Shown here: positions 1-10,774 of the stretch, piece by piece
Layout of the letters: every line of letters begins with the position of its first letter
How positions within the stretch are numbered: position 1 is the stretch's first letter
Source of the DNA: Myrica gale
Taxonomy: Eukaryota > Streptophyta > Magnoliopsida > Fagales > Myricaceae
Direction of reading: 5' to 3'
Assembly (NCBI GenBank): GCA_963930655.1
Contig: OZ005605.1
Coordinates: 17,491,501 to 17,555,500 of the forward strand
Length of the DNA: 64,000 nt
Program-made: the position numbers and the translations under genes
Notes under the pieces: model-generated
The model's input: only the letters and a program-made list of their open reading frames with translations
What the model was told of the DNA's origin: nothing
Database searches by the model: none

Positions 1-778
1 TATTTGCTAAGAAATTTGGTCACGAAATTAAAAATACTAAAATTTTGTTACTATATGTGTCACATGAACACAAAGGGTACTTCTATTCTTGTCAATACTG
101 ATCACCAGCAAACAAAAATCTACAACTATTGAAAGTTATTGATTCACTAATCAAACCTGTTCTTAGTTGCTCTGGACGTGTAGACGAGTTGGTCTAAGAA
201 AATCTCTCTGAAAGAATATGTTTTGATTCCCTACAATAACAAATCTTGTGATTCACCAAATGCAGATGGTGAGAGGCTACTGCACGTATCTGAAAATACA
301 GATGGACCGATGGTAAGAGACTACTGCATGTATCTAAATAAAATTTTATAGTTAAAAGCTATTGAAGGCGGTTGTTTTAGTTTCTAATAGAATCTGTTTT
401 TCAAGTAAGAGGTATTAATAGGGGACATTAGTGGGAATCAAAGATCATCTATAGATTTGCCCTAGGGAGAGTGGGGAGGATGAGGAATCGGGAGCACAGT
501 ATTAACCACCATATCCAGAGCACTAATCACCATATCCAGAGCATAGTACTAACCAGGAAGACAAAGCAACAGAGCCACCAATTAAAAGAAACGGATGAAC
601 ACTAGTACAAACCCTAAATACGAGAAAGAAGGAAACCTATAATCAAACGAGTAAATCAGACTCATATACATGTGGCATTTCCAACTGAGTCACAATAACA
701 TTATTTCTCAATGGTCCAAAGACAAACCAACCAGGCGGCAGACAGTACACTATCAACATTAAGAGACATCAACATCAA

Positions 779-824
779 CAGAGAGAGAGAGCTCTTACAG
801 AGAAAGAGAGAGAGAGAGAGAGAA
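779..824. repeat. GA microsatellite
   Basis: Two imperfect GA runs are separated by a short non-repeat stretch. The small open frame that crosses them on the minus strand is Ser/Leu-rich because of this repeat and is not a gene. Confidence 0.8.
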
Positions 825-1046
825 GCAACGTGAGAGAAGCTGTCGAGCCCTATCCTTTGCTCGAACAGAGAGTGAGGGACTGCAAGAGAAGAGGGAGACA
901 ACAATGACATTCGGCAGACTCGGCACTCGGTAGACGATCGGAGAAAGAGATGGAGACAACTGAGGGTTTTCGCGAATTGGAGGAAGGAGAGGGATAGGGT
1001 TTTTGGCACGTTTTGATCCGCGGTATTATATTTTTTTTAAACTACT

Positions 1047-1085
1047 AAACGACGTCGTTCTATTTAAAATAGAACGACGTCGTTT
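1047..1085. repeat. near-perfect palindrome near the hAT end
   Basis: Two 19-base arms (AAACGACGTCGTTCTATTT and its exact reverse complement) are separated by one base. Each arm contains the smaller palindrome AACGACGTCGTT. It lies about 190 bp inside the element terminus, where the hAT copy at 23718-25774 has a weaker counterpart (AAAACGATTCGTTTT near 25576). Confidence 0.85.
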
Positions 1086-1274
1086 TACTATTCAATTAAT
1101 TAAAAATAAAAAACCCGAAACCGATTTTTCCACTAAACCGGCTGAAAATTCCGGTTCCGGTTTCGGAAAAACTCTAAATTGACCACCGGTTCCGGTTCCT
1201 AAAAGGGTCGAACCTCCTCTTGCCGTAACCGAAGCCGGAGATCCGCCGGAGGCCGAACCGGACTTACACCCCTA

Positions 1275-1979
1275 AAAAGGAGCCGACTTGACAGAAAGTA
1301 AAAAAAACTCACTACAACAAAGTATTATCCATCCTCTCACATTTACTACCAACTATAGCATGCACTTATAATTAACAAGACATTACCATCAACTCATTAA
1401 CTCAAATCACACTTGCATATCACGAAATAGACATAGTAATTAACCATTTCAAAGGTGACTTTTCAAAACCATTCTATCCGAATGCAAATTATATAGTTTT
1501 TAACTTATTATTAAACTTTACATTGGAGAAAAAATGTTCACCGGATTTTTTCAATTTTTTATCCAAATTTAGATGATCCATTAATCCTGACAATGATAAT
1601 TCAACATGTAGCTTCTACTCTGTTTAAGGTTAAGAATTGTGCGCATATATATATATATTATATATATTATAGGTGTTTGCATTAATTTAAAAAGAGTTAT
1701 GGACATCCATACACAAATAAGGACAAAACCAAGTAAAACAAAGGGACGCCAAGAAAAAAAAACAAGAAGTAAAACAAATTAAAGGACACAACAGGAAAAA
1801 TAAAGGAGATTCCTGGGCCAAAAAGAAGAGAGAAGCAAATTGTAAATAGAAATTGACCTTGTTGGACATAAAAAGAAGTAAAAATAGACACTAGCTTCAA
1901 AGGAATAAAAAGAAATACGTACGTGATTACCTTCATTAACCAAAAAAAAAAATTAAAAAAACGCAGCTATCATTTTTCA
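1275..1979. other. AT-rich intergenic DNA
   Basis: No gene or bounded element is seen. A TA microsatellite lies at about 1645-1670, and a purine-rich A/G stretch at 1740-1950 explains the short minus-strand open frames there. Confidence 0.6.
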
Positions 1980-2239
1980 TTGCTGATATTATATATATAT
2001 ATAGAATTTACTATCCATGGTAGTAACGGCAGGTTGCTTCGACTCTCTGACAAAATGACGCCATCTGAGATACTCGTTACTGCAAAATGACTTTTTTAAT
2101 CTCCGTCCCTGAACGTAATTACACGTAAGCTGGTAAGCCCGAAACGGCGAATGAATCTCTTCGAAGCAGAAAATAACGTGTAAGTTTGTGGTTTAAACCG
2201 TTTGCGCTGAAATCACCAAATCATAGTTTTTTCTATAAT

Positions 2240-2585
2240 TATTAGAATTTATACAATATGGGAAAATTAGGCCTAACTCAACTCCAAAAGACGTCTTGAG
2301 GAGTGAGGAATGTCACAACCTTATAAGGAGCACGTTGACTAGTTTCTCTAGCTATGTGAGACTTCCAACACGCCCCATCACGTGTGGCGGGAGGATATCT
2401 AAGCCAACACGTGGAAACGGGTGACAGTGAGACCACAAACTAGGAACTTTGCTCTGATACCATATTTGAATTTACACTATATGTGAAAGATAAGTCTAAC
2501 TCAACTTCAAAAGACGTCTTGAAGAGTGAGGGATGTCACAACTTTATAAGGAGCACATTGACTAGTTTCTCTAGCAATTTGAACA
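2240..2585 (-). mobile_element. TRIM (terminal-repeat retrotransposon in miniature)
   Basis: Read on the minus strand, this 346-bp element has a 5' LTR (2463-2585), a primer-binding site TGGTATCAGAGC matching initiator tRNA-Met (2451-2462) directly after it, a roughly 90-bp non-coding interior, and a 3' LTR (2240-2370). The LTRs share a core of about 100 bp and both begin TGTT and end AATA. The 5-bp TSD ATAAT lies at 2235-2239 and 2586-2590. The paralogous empty site near 10110-10125 has a single copy, which confirms the boundaries. It has no coding capacity, as is normal for TRIMs, which are mobilised by proteins supplied in trans. Confidence 0.9.
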
Positions 2586-2771
2586 ATAATAAAGTTCCTA
2601 ATGCAAAAATCAGCGGAACTGCTTCCATTTTGCAGTTCAGGCTTTCATCTGTTTGAAACAATTCCTCTTCAGCGTTTACGGCTTACGTGTCTCATATGTA
2701 TGTTTGCTTGTTGTGACTGTGTTTTTTTTTTTTTGCAGAATAAACTCATATTCGGAATTTCTGGTGCCGTG

Positions 2772-2870
2772 ATGGATAAAGCCGACTTTCAAAGTTTTCT
2801 GAGGGTTTATCCCCCTGTAGACTTCTGCTGTGTCTATGGCTCAGCTCTTCATCCAAAGAATCTTGACAAG
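2772..2870 (+). pseudogene. TAM41: orphan first coding exon of TAM41
   Basis: This exon matches exon 1 of the intact gene at 10294-10392 in length (33 codons) and splice donor, with a few substitutions: Val-Tyr for Val-Leu after the conserved Leu, Asp for Glu before FCC, and Lys for Asn before NLDK. The reading frame is open, but no further TAM41 exons follow. It is the coding part of the truncated segmental duplicate and cannot make a full enzyme. A transcript from the copied 5' region remains possible. Confidence 0.85.
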
Positions 2871-2988
2871 GTTTTACTTTGTTCTTGCCTCATTACTTAC
2901 TTTTGCTCTTCCTAAATGCAAGCATTTTTTTTGTTCGTTCTTTTTCGTATTTCTTGCTTTGAACTAATGAATTCTTGCACTCTAGTCT

Positions 2989-4456
2989 GGCGACAGTAGA
3001 TAAAGGTAATTAGACATTGAAACTTAAATGACAACAGAACATAGTTTCTTTTCTGTAATGGGGTAAGATGGTTCAATCCCTCTACTCAATTCAATAACTT
3101 TTTGAAGACACAGTTGTAACTTTATCATTGGTGTTAAAATCGCTATCACTTGAGTAGCATTCTTAGGAAGAGAATAAGAGAATGATCAGAAGATGCTCAT
3201 TTTGGAGGAAGGAATTGATAAAAAGAAATTTAATGCTATTAAAAGCAGAGTTCACCTACAGTATAGAACAACTTGTTTTTCTCGTCTATAACACTTGCAA
3301 CGAGAGAATGTCATTAGTTATAGCATAATTGGTGATTAAGTTTAGTGATACTTCCTTAGCCCATATTTTTTAAATGTTTGGAAAGCCTTGGAGTTTCGTG
3401 AGGTAGATGAGAGATTGATACAGTATGACGAATTTCATTCTTTTTTCATGGTATTCGTATTTCTGTTTGACCATTATAATATTGTTTTTTTGCATGTTTC
3501 CTGTCTGAGTCGGTGATTGTAGATCTAGGTATCTTCAGCCATGTTTACGTGAGTTCTGTTTTGGACTGGAGATGGCAACTCTCGCTAATATAGACGGAGG
3601 ATGACTTTATACCCATATTCAAAACTGTTATCTTCCATGGTTGACATCCCTTCCTTTGTTATAACCCACCATGCAACTGTATTCTTTTCCTTCATAAGAA
3701 TAAATTGGAAAGGGGAACCATTTTATTTTAAATTGACTGCTTAAAAAGTGAGAGGCTTTAATTTGATCGGTAAAATACACAGATTCAATACATCCTCAAA
3801 GAAGTAGGGAGTGAAGAAGTTAACACGCAAAGCTTGCTTAGGTTAAGAAATGATCAGGAGCTTAAGCAAGTATTAAAAAATGGGAACTGAAACCACAAGT
3901 TAGAACTGGTTGCTGAAGTAAAAGGGAATAGTCAACCCTTCATGTCGATGCATCCTGTTAGGACCACCGTTAAGGAAATGAAAGGTTGTCGCAGTAAGAG
4001 TGCAGCCTACCTTTTCCTCCTGCTATATCACGGTCATTGAGCTACTTAATTTGTTAAAACTGTCGTTGATAGTAATGCCCTCAAATCTAAAAGAATGGGG
4101 ACAATTAAAAATGTTGGAAGGAAAATGGATATATGTTTACCAGGATCCTATGATTGAGGGACAAGCCTTGGCCTCCCACATGATGTTGCACCGATGCTAA
4201 GGCGCCTAAATTAAAACGAAAAACAGAAAGTTTCTCCAGCATTTTCACTGACGCACTTGGATTTTTTTTAAAAATAATTCTACCTAAATGGTTAAATTGC
4301 ATAAATGCAGGGATTTCTGAAAACTGCTGAAGGAGTTGGTTGATCCACATAAATGTTGGGCGCCTTTATAGTGTTTGCATTAATTGCTGCACTGACAGTT
4401 CATTGAAATGTTTTCAGGTCGTTCTATTCCAACAATCTGCTTTGCAGCTGCTTCCG
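2989..4456. other. unassigned intergenic DNA
   Basis: No coding region with recognisable similarity is seen. Open frames at 4000-4350 are short, overlap on opposite strands and show no motif. Confidence 0.5.
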
Positions 4457-5186
4457 ATGTCAATATTGTCAAGATTACGTTGTATCACAGTCCATGTTAC
4501 GGGTACTTTGATAGCATAAAAAGGGGAGCTTGGTGACTATTACTGCATGGAAGCCAAATCTGAGGGCTTCAAACTCGCATATAAAGACATGGCCAAAAAG
4601 TATCCTTGTTTTGGGTTTGCCACGAAAATGCCCAATGTAGTGTGGTGGAAGACTCGTGTGAGACTCCTTTATCAGGGTAAGAAAATATGGCATGGCCAGT
4701 GTATAAGTAGGCATGGCTTCTAATTATGACTAGCTTGTTGCTAATCATTCTGTATCACATCATGGGTGATGGTACATGCCACTTATGCTCCAAAGAGGCA
4801 AGTCAAGTTTAATGATTCAGAGTTTTTAATTCTGTTTTTATGTTAGTTATAAAAACACCCCTCCTTAACCTGATATAAGGTGGATGGACAATGATGGTGC
4901 TGAAAGTAGAAAATATGCTTTTTCACTCAGGATTTAGAAAATATGTATCCTCTATTAGATCCTCATTTCAAATGTATATTTTTTCGCCTGCAGGCTAGAT
5001 GACTATGACGAGGATACATTTGAGAAGGCTTTCAGACGCATATATGCATTATTTGGTTCATCTGCTCATTATATTGTCTTTCCAGACTCCCAACCATTTT
5101 TAAGATGGCTGCGTGAGGAGCGGCTTAAAGTTGGGATTATTAGTAATGTGGAGTATCGGTATAAGGATGTGATTCTGCCAGCCTAG
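4457..5186 (+). pseudogene. HAD-superfamily hydrolase (HDHD3-like) pseudogene
   Basis: Two exon-like pieces match the plant HAD-like hydrolase resembling HDHD3. The first (4457-about 4675) starts MSILSRLRCITV, where the family nucleophile motif (DxTGT) is degraded to His-Val-Thr-Gly-Thr, and continues YCMEAKSEGFKLAYKDMAKK. An in-frame TAA lies at 4517-4519, and the stretch usually found between YCMEAKS and EGFKL is missing. The second piece starts after an AG acceptor at 4993 and encodes DDYDEDTFEKAF, FPDSQPFLRWLRE and VGIISNVEYRY (HAD motif II), ending at TAG 5184-5186 where the normal protein continues into the motif III/IV half. Missing catalytic Asp, internal stop and lost 3' half show it is dead. 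No intact copy lies in the window. Confidence 0.8.
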
Positions 5187-6379
5187 AACCTGAACTCGGT
5201 AAACAAATAACTCTGTTATGTGATTCTAGTAATTCTTATTTAGTCTATCCTAGTTTATCCAAGTTAAAATAAGGGACTAATTGAATATATCGTTGGTATG
5301 AAAATCTACTGACTGATATCATTGTTATTTTCTGCACATTTAGGTGTACATATACATGTCTAAGATCTCTATGAGTCTCTATTGTTCTAAGTATTGACAA
5401 TGTCAGAGCAAATCATATATATAAACTAAGGCATTTTTTGATTTATTGACAAAATAGTATATAACTATTTAGATGTACTATCCATAAAAATTATTGTACA
5501 AGAGATGATGTGGTGCCTCGTTTTCTTGGTGTATTTGTTAAGTAGTCAGTTCCCTATAGAGGGTTATGATTAACTGATCATAACTGGGAAAAAGTGCTAC
5601 CTGTATCCTGTGATTCACATATTTTACCACATAGAAAGTTCAGTGGAAAGTTGATCAATTTTATTAATAGACCAAAAGTGCTAGGGCTAGGTTTATGAAA
5701 CTTCAAACTTAGTCACCACTTCAAAACAAGACCTCCTGAGCTGCTGAGGATGGTATATATATATCTTGATCCTCCGATTGTTTCTGATAACCAAAAACTT
5801 TCAAATAACAATTTATATCAACTGAAAAAAAAATACACGGTGCCTTCAAAATTTATTTTCAAAGGGGCGGAGGTATAAAAAATTTTGGGCACAATGCCAA
5901 ATCAAATTCCAAACACTCTTCGTTATACATGGGTATGTTTGAGAAATATTCCAAGTAGTTGATCTGTAGTCCTACAAATGAGTGCCCGAGCATGTCAGAT
6001 TTGGCAGTCGAAAAGTGATTTATGGTGATCATATCAATGATTGTTGTTCTATTGTCATTACTCATTATATTAATTTGTTGAAATTAAAAAGAAAGTTAAA
6101 TCCAAACTCTCTAATTTAAGGACATGATCTATTTTTTTTTCCAATGTGATAGTTAACTCCTCTGCAAAAATTTAATTACCCAATGAAAGCAATATGTAAG
6201 TTTTGGTCGGTTAATACAGAAAAAAAAGTTGTCTGTTCTTATTATGGTCATATTAATATACCTAAAATTTTCAAATAAAAAGATAAATGAGTATATTGGC
6301 ATGGGGTCATGGGGATCAGATCATAAGAGATCTAATTGGCAATTGTTGAACCTGTTGTAGCATAGGATAAGGACATATA
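5187..6379. other. AT-rich intergenic DNA
   Basis: Nothing could be named here. The 68-codon minus-strand open frame at 5859-6065 matches no family known to me. Confidence 0.5.
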
Positions 6380-7743
6380 CAGCGGCGGAACCAGGATTTC
6401 AATCGAAAGGGGTCGAACTCCTAAGGAAAAATGACAAAAAAAAATTACGTAATGCAAAAAAAAATATTAAAATATAAAAAATTAAGGGCTAAAATACTAA
6501 AAATATTGAAATACACGTACAGTACTATGTACTGATATTGAGAGGTGACAATTGGATCTTTCGGGACTGCATATTCTGAAAATGTTGTAAAATAGCTTTG
6601 TTCTCAATAGTTTCAAAAATTTCTCTCTCGATGTTTACTACCAAACTATTATTCATCCATTCATCTCCTATCTTATTACGTAACTCAGTCTTGATAAATT
6701 TCATCGCAAAGAACACTTTCTCAACAGTTGCAATCGCAACTGATAAAACCAATGTCAACTCAATCAGCTGATAAACCAGTATAACACTCCAAAATTTCTT
6801 TTGCCCCTTTACAACACATATATTGTTTATGCTTGTCTATCTCCAAGTTTACAAGTCTTTCAACGGTTATATTGTCTATTGTAGCAAAACTTTTAAGGGA
6901 AACATGATACTGTGTTATGTGCGATTTATAAATTATTACATTATCATGTTTCGAAGGGATAGCACTGATTTGCAACATTGAGAAGATGGTGGAAAGATCT
7001 TTGAGCAAAAATAGCATAATAACATAATGAAGACGTTTGTGCCCTTGCGTCAGTTTTAATAACAGCATGTTTAATGGACTTTGCTATGAGATGGAAAAGC
7101 TATTGACAGACGATCTGGATGGAAACTTTTTTTTTTGCTCAAACACCCCATCATTTAGAAGAAGAACAACCCTTAGAATTTTATGCTTAGATTTGCTATA
7201 TTTTTCTCTTTATTTTTTATTTTTAAATTCAAGTGTGACTCACACGAGTATGCAATTCAAGCATTAACAAGAAGACTAAGATGTTTATTTTTGGATATTT
7301 CCTTCAGCCTTCCATCTCGTATAAAATCTCTGGGCATATCAGGCCTGTTTTTGTTTTACGTGATACATCTTGTCTGATTATTGTCCAAGCTGGTGCACTG
7401 ATGCTTGCTAACAATGACGTTTGTTGCATTTGATGAATTTGACAAGATAGATGTCAGAGATTAGGTACGTCTCATTTTAATTTGTTTAAATTCACATAAG
7501 ATATTATGTAAAGAGCAATTTCGGCATATCTGATTTTTGAATGGACTGGAAGTTGACAATTCATGAGGCCATGGAACAATAGAAAATAAGTATTACAAAA
7601 GCTAGGCCGGCCTGGTGCCTGGGCCTGTGTAGTTGGGGGCGGGCTGGGCTTAGCACATATAAAAAAAATAAAATAAAAATTTGAAATATTTTTCTAGCTA
7701 TGGGGAGCGGCTGCCCCATTGTCCCTGTTTTGTGCCGCCCCTG
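6380..7743 (-). mobile_element. hAT-type transposon remnant with CAGSGGCGG termini
   Basis: The left end reads CAGCGGCGGAACCAGG. The right end on the other strand reads CAGGGGCGGCACAAAA. These are typical hAT terminal inverted repeats. The flanks carry an 8-bp TSD with one mismatch, GACATATA (6372-6379) and GACATATG (7744-7751). At 1.36 kb the element is far shorter than an autonomous copy and keeps only the last part of the transposase (6525-6758, minus). The open frame at 6760-7068 (minus) lies upstream in the same direction, but I do not recognise it. Confidence 0.8.
6525..6758 (-). pseudogene. hAT transposase C-terminal dimerisation domain (ZMYM1/TTF-type)
   Basis: The frame encodes the C-terminal hAT signature: an LVLSVAIATVEKVFFAMK block (usual form LPVATATVERxFSAMK), LRNKIGDEWMNNSLVV, then an acidic helix and a QHFQNMQSRKIQL tail. 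This is the end of the plant zinc-finger-MYM-type-1-like transposases. The zinc finger, insertion domain and catalytic D-D-E core are absent, so it is a remnant of the enclosing hAT element. Confidence 0.85.
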
Positions 7744-9846
7744 GACATATGCATTCATAATTTTAAGACCTGGAAAATCGAAGGTAACACTAAACCTTAA
7801 TTTCCCCAAGAAAAATGTCTCGAGCACCAATTCATGATAGAGGTTCCTTGTACACTGTTGCAAGTCGTTGCTATAACTAAGTAAAAAAGTCCTCAGGCTT
7901 CCACCAACAAGCCGTAAAGAAGATGGAAAAGAAAACGATGGATTTGTCTACATTGGTTGTTGGGCTGGTGATTGTTGATTTAATCAGTGCTCGTTCTCCA
8001 GGCTCTTTTACATGCGCTGAGCTCATAACGACGTGGTTGCCCTACCAGCCATTCCTGGTTGGTGCTGGCCGTTATTTTCCAGGCCTTCCTTGCTGTATAG
8101 GCCGGGTGCACGCGCATCGTTTTCAAACAGGCTCACGCCACCGACACACGCATGCCGCAGGGCTCTGTGTGAGTGTTTCGAAAAGGCAGGATAAATAAAA
8201 CGGGTGAGCCCCTTCTATGAGGCTCTCTCATCTTCTCCGTCCCGCGCCAGGCTTTATAGACGTCTTATAGCGTTGTAACGGATCGCACCTAACAGTCTAA
8301 CGCCGCTTCATAACAACCGGTGGGGGTGCTTGAACTCAGTCTGAGACTCATCCTACGTAAACTTGAACTTCTTAAAATCCGATTTCAATTATTGCAGAAA
8401 TCAGGCAAAAGTCCTACGTCAACTTCATTGATTTATAAGGGCTTTCACCTTATTACTATGAGACGATCAGAAATTTTGTTCAGAAATCCGGCCTTGCCGA
8501 GGACTAAATAGATAGTGTTAGCTAAGTCAGTGGGTTTTCTTAGGAGATTTAATGGGGTTATGCAGCTTCTATTAAATTATTTGGAATTTGCTAAATGAAA
8601 AATTTAAAAAGCTAAACCACTTCGGATCGATGCAGTCATGGAGGGTCAGAGAGTTGCAGAACGACTTAAAGAAAGGCAGAAGAGGATTTCCTTCTTTCAA
8701 TGAGATGAATATAGAACGACATGGCTGCATTTCACGTGAAAATGTTGTCAGGTAAGGCCGTAAGGGCATATTTCCAGTATGTGAAGGCGAGTAGATGTGT
8801 TGTTGGGGGCCTCTATTTAGCCAAAAAAAAAAAACAAAGTGTTGCAGGGGGCCTCTGTTGCCTTCCATAGCGATACGTCAGACTCAGAGTTGTCCAGCAG
8901 ATCTTCTGGGTAGACCATCCGAGCATATCAGCATGTGGCAGTCAACTGTTGGCCAGATTCCCGTCAAGAGAGAGGATCCTCTGGCAGACCATATCTCTAC
9001 GCTCGAGTCGGTTCTTAAAAGTGCTCCTCCTTCGTTTTGTTCATTGAGTACGGTGACTCTCATCCCTCCTTGCATAGTTAAGACTTAAGAGTTCGACACT
9101 TCAACCTAACGACGTAGTGGAGCGGGGGGAAAAGCCCATGGCTTCTTTGTCAACGTCTGTGAGACCTTTAAATAAGCCAAGGAAATTTAGCAGTTCAGAG
9201 TTTTACCTCATTTTATATTTTAGATTATGAATTTCATTTTTTTAAATCTTAGTCCTTGAATTTATATTTTTTGAGGAAATGATCATTCCGTCAGGAATCA
9301 ATTTGTTTTCGTAATGAGGACTACATCAGCTGACAACTCAACAGGAGATGTGGTAAAGAAAATTGACATTTTAATCCTTTAAATTTTTCCTCTTTTTACT
9401 TTTTAGTCATTGAGTTTCATTTTTTCACGTTTCCTTCTGATATCTAACTATACATCTAAGCAGTTTTTTTTTCCTTTCCCATTAAGATCTCACGAAGAAG
9501 GTTTATCTGTTTGCATCTAATAATTTTCTTAGAGTCAAAAAAGAGAAACCATTTTCTTAGTGTATTACCGAAGAAATATCTATATCTAATTTGATTCCAA
9601 ATTTTGGCCTCGAAACACCAATAATCTACAAAAAAAAACATATTCTTTCTTCCACTTTGTGTATGATCTCTTTATTTATTTTGTTTTACAATGATAGTGG
9701 GTATATTTTACATAAAAAGGATTTTTCTAGTTCTGGACTCCATATTGTTGTTTTATATCTCATTTAATTTTATAATTTAAAATGATATTCATTAGATACT
9801 TTTCAATTTATTACCACTTTATTGGATATAAAAATAAATAAAAAAG
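7744..9846. other. unassigned intergenic DNA, partly GC-rich
   Basis: The part around 7920-8300 is unusually GC-rich for the region, and 8800-8870 holds two close copies of GGGGGCCTCT. The open frames at 7923-8198 and 8795-9088 have no recognisable motif and I do not claim them as genes. The part from 9200 to 9850 is AT-rich and ends in a TA microsatellite. Confidence 0.4.
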
Positions 9847-10293
9847 ATTGCTGATATATATATATATATATATTTGCTATGTCAGTACGGCGGGTCGCTT
9901 CGCCTCTTTCACAAAATGACGCATCTGGATACTCATCACTATATAATGACTTCGTCAACCTCCGCCGCTGAAGTAACTAGAAGTAACTCTTAGGCATAAA
10001 TCTGAATCTACTAAGCCCCAAACCCTTTGAATTCTTCGTAGCAGAAAATAACGTGTAAGTTTGTGGTTTAAACCGTTCGCGCTGAAATCACAAAATGATC
10101 GGCCTTTCTATAATAAAGTTTCTAATGCGAAAAGCCAGCGGAACTGCTTCGCTTTTGCAGTTCAACTGTTTGAAACAATTCCTCTTCGGCGTATAAGACT
10201 TACGTGTCTCATATGTATGTTTTCTTGCGATTGTGTGTGTGTGTGTTTTTTTTTCTGCAGAGTAAACTCCTATTCGGAATTGCTGGTGGCGTG
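9847..10293 (+). promoter_or_regulatory. TAM41 upstream region with a 5' UTR intron
   Basis: This is the intact partner of the segmental duplicate at 1980-2988. It probably holds the promoter, 5' UTR and a 5' UTR intron: a GT-rich then T-rich tract followed by CTGCAG gives an acceptor at about 10259, 35 bp before the TAM41 start codon. The pyrimidine tract and acceptor are kept in the duplicate, which supports the splice site. No core promoter element was identified with confidence. Confidence 0.5.
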
Positions 10294-10729
10294 ATGGATA
10301 AAGCCGACTTTCAAAGTTTTCTGAAGGTTCTCCCCCCTGTAGAATTCTGCTGTGTCTATGGCTCAGCCCTTCATCCAAACAATCTTGACAAGGTTTTACT
10401 ATGTTCTTGCCTTTTTACTTATTTTTGCTCTTCCTAAATGCAAGCATTTTTTTTGTTCGTTCTTTTTCTTTTTTCTTGCTTTGGACTAATGAATTCTTGC
10501 ACTCTAGTCAACCATGGTAGATTACATTCTTGGAGTATCAAATCCAGAGCAATGGCATTCGCAGGTAAGTTTTAAATTTGAGCCCTTTCTGCATATTTCC
10601 TTGTAAGGAACAAAGACTGTTGATATTTCCTCTGAATTTAACATTACTCATTCACAATCCAGAATCTAAAAATGAACAAAAATCACTATGCCTCATGGTT
10701 AGCGCACCTTGGCGGCGCAAAATTGGTTT

Positions 10730-10774
<45 letters not shown>

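Larger units (their letters stand above)
1..1274 (-). mobile_element. terminal part of a hAT-type DNA transposon, cut by the window edge
   Basis: The stretch ends in a CCGG-rich segment (about 1100-1274) finishing TTACACCCCTA, which reads TAGGGGTGTAA on the other strand. That is the same kind of terminus as the hAT element at 48833-52005, which starts TAGGGGTGTAC. The CCGGTT-rich subterminal DNA and a large palindrome about 200 bp inside the end match the layout of the other hAT copies here. No transposase domain is visible inside the window and the other end lies outside it, so the TSD cannot be checked. The assignment to hAT is an inference from the terminus. Confidence 0.5.
1980..2988 (+). 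repeat. segmental duplicate of the 5' end of TAM41
   Basis: This block repeats 9847-10508 with many small differences: upstream DNA, the 5' UTR, a 5' UTR intron ending in a T-run and CAG, coding exon 1 and part of intron 1. Similarity ends at the acceptor of exon 2 (after CTCTAGTC), where the sequence becomes unrelated. A TRIM (2240-2585) interrupts this copy and is absent from the other, so the TRIM inserted after the duplication. The copy is truncated and cannot encode TAM41. Confidence 0.85.

Noticed and set aside
701..1009. 102-codon minus-strand Ser/Leu-rich frame
   Set aside because: It is produced by the GA microsatellite and purine-rich DNA near a hAT end.
8795..9088. 97-codon plus-strand frame
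   Set aside because: It has no motif, begins in a low-complexity A-run and has no detectable exon structure around it.
10061..10437. Upstream frames over the TAM41 5' end as an N-terminal extension
   Set aside because: They read through the probable 5' UTR intron and out of the TAM41 frame; the family start fits the ATG at 10294.
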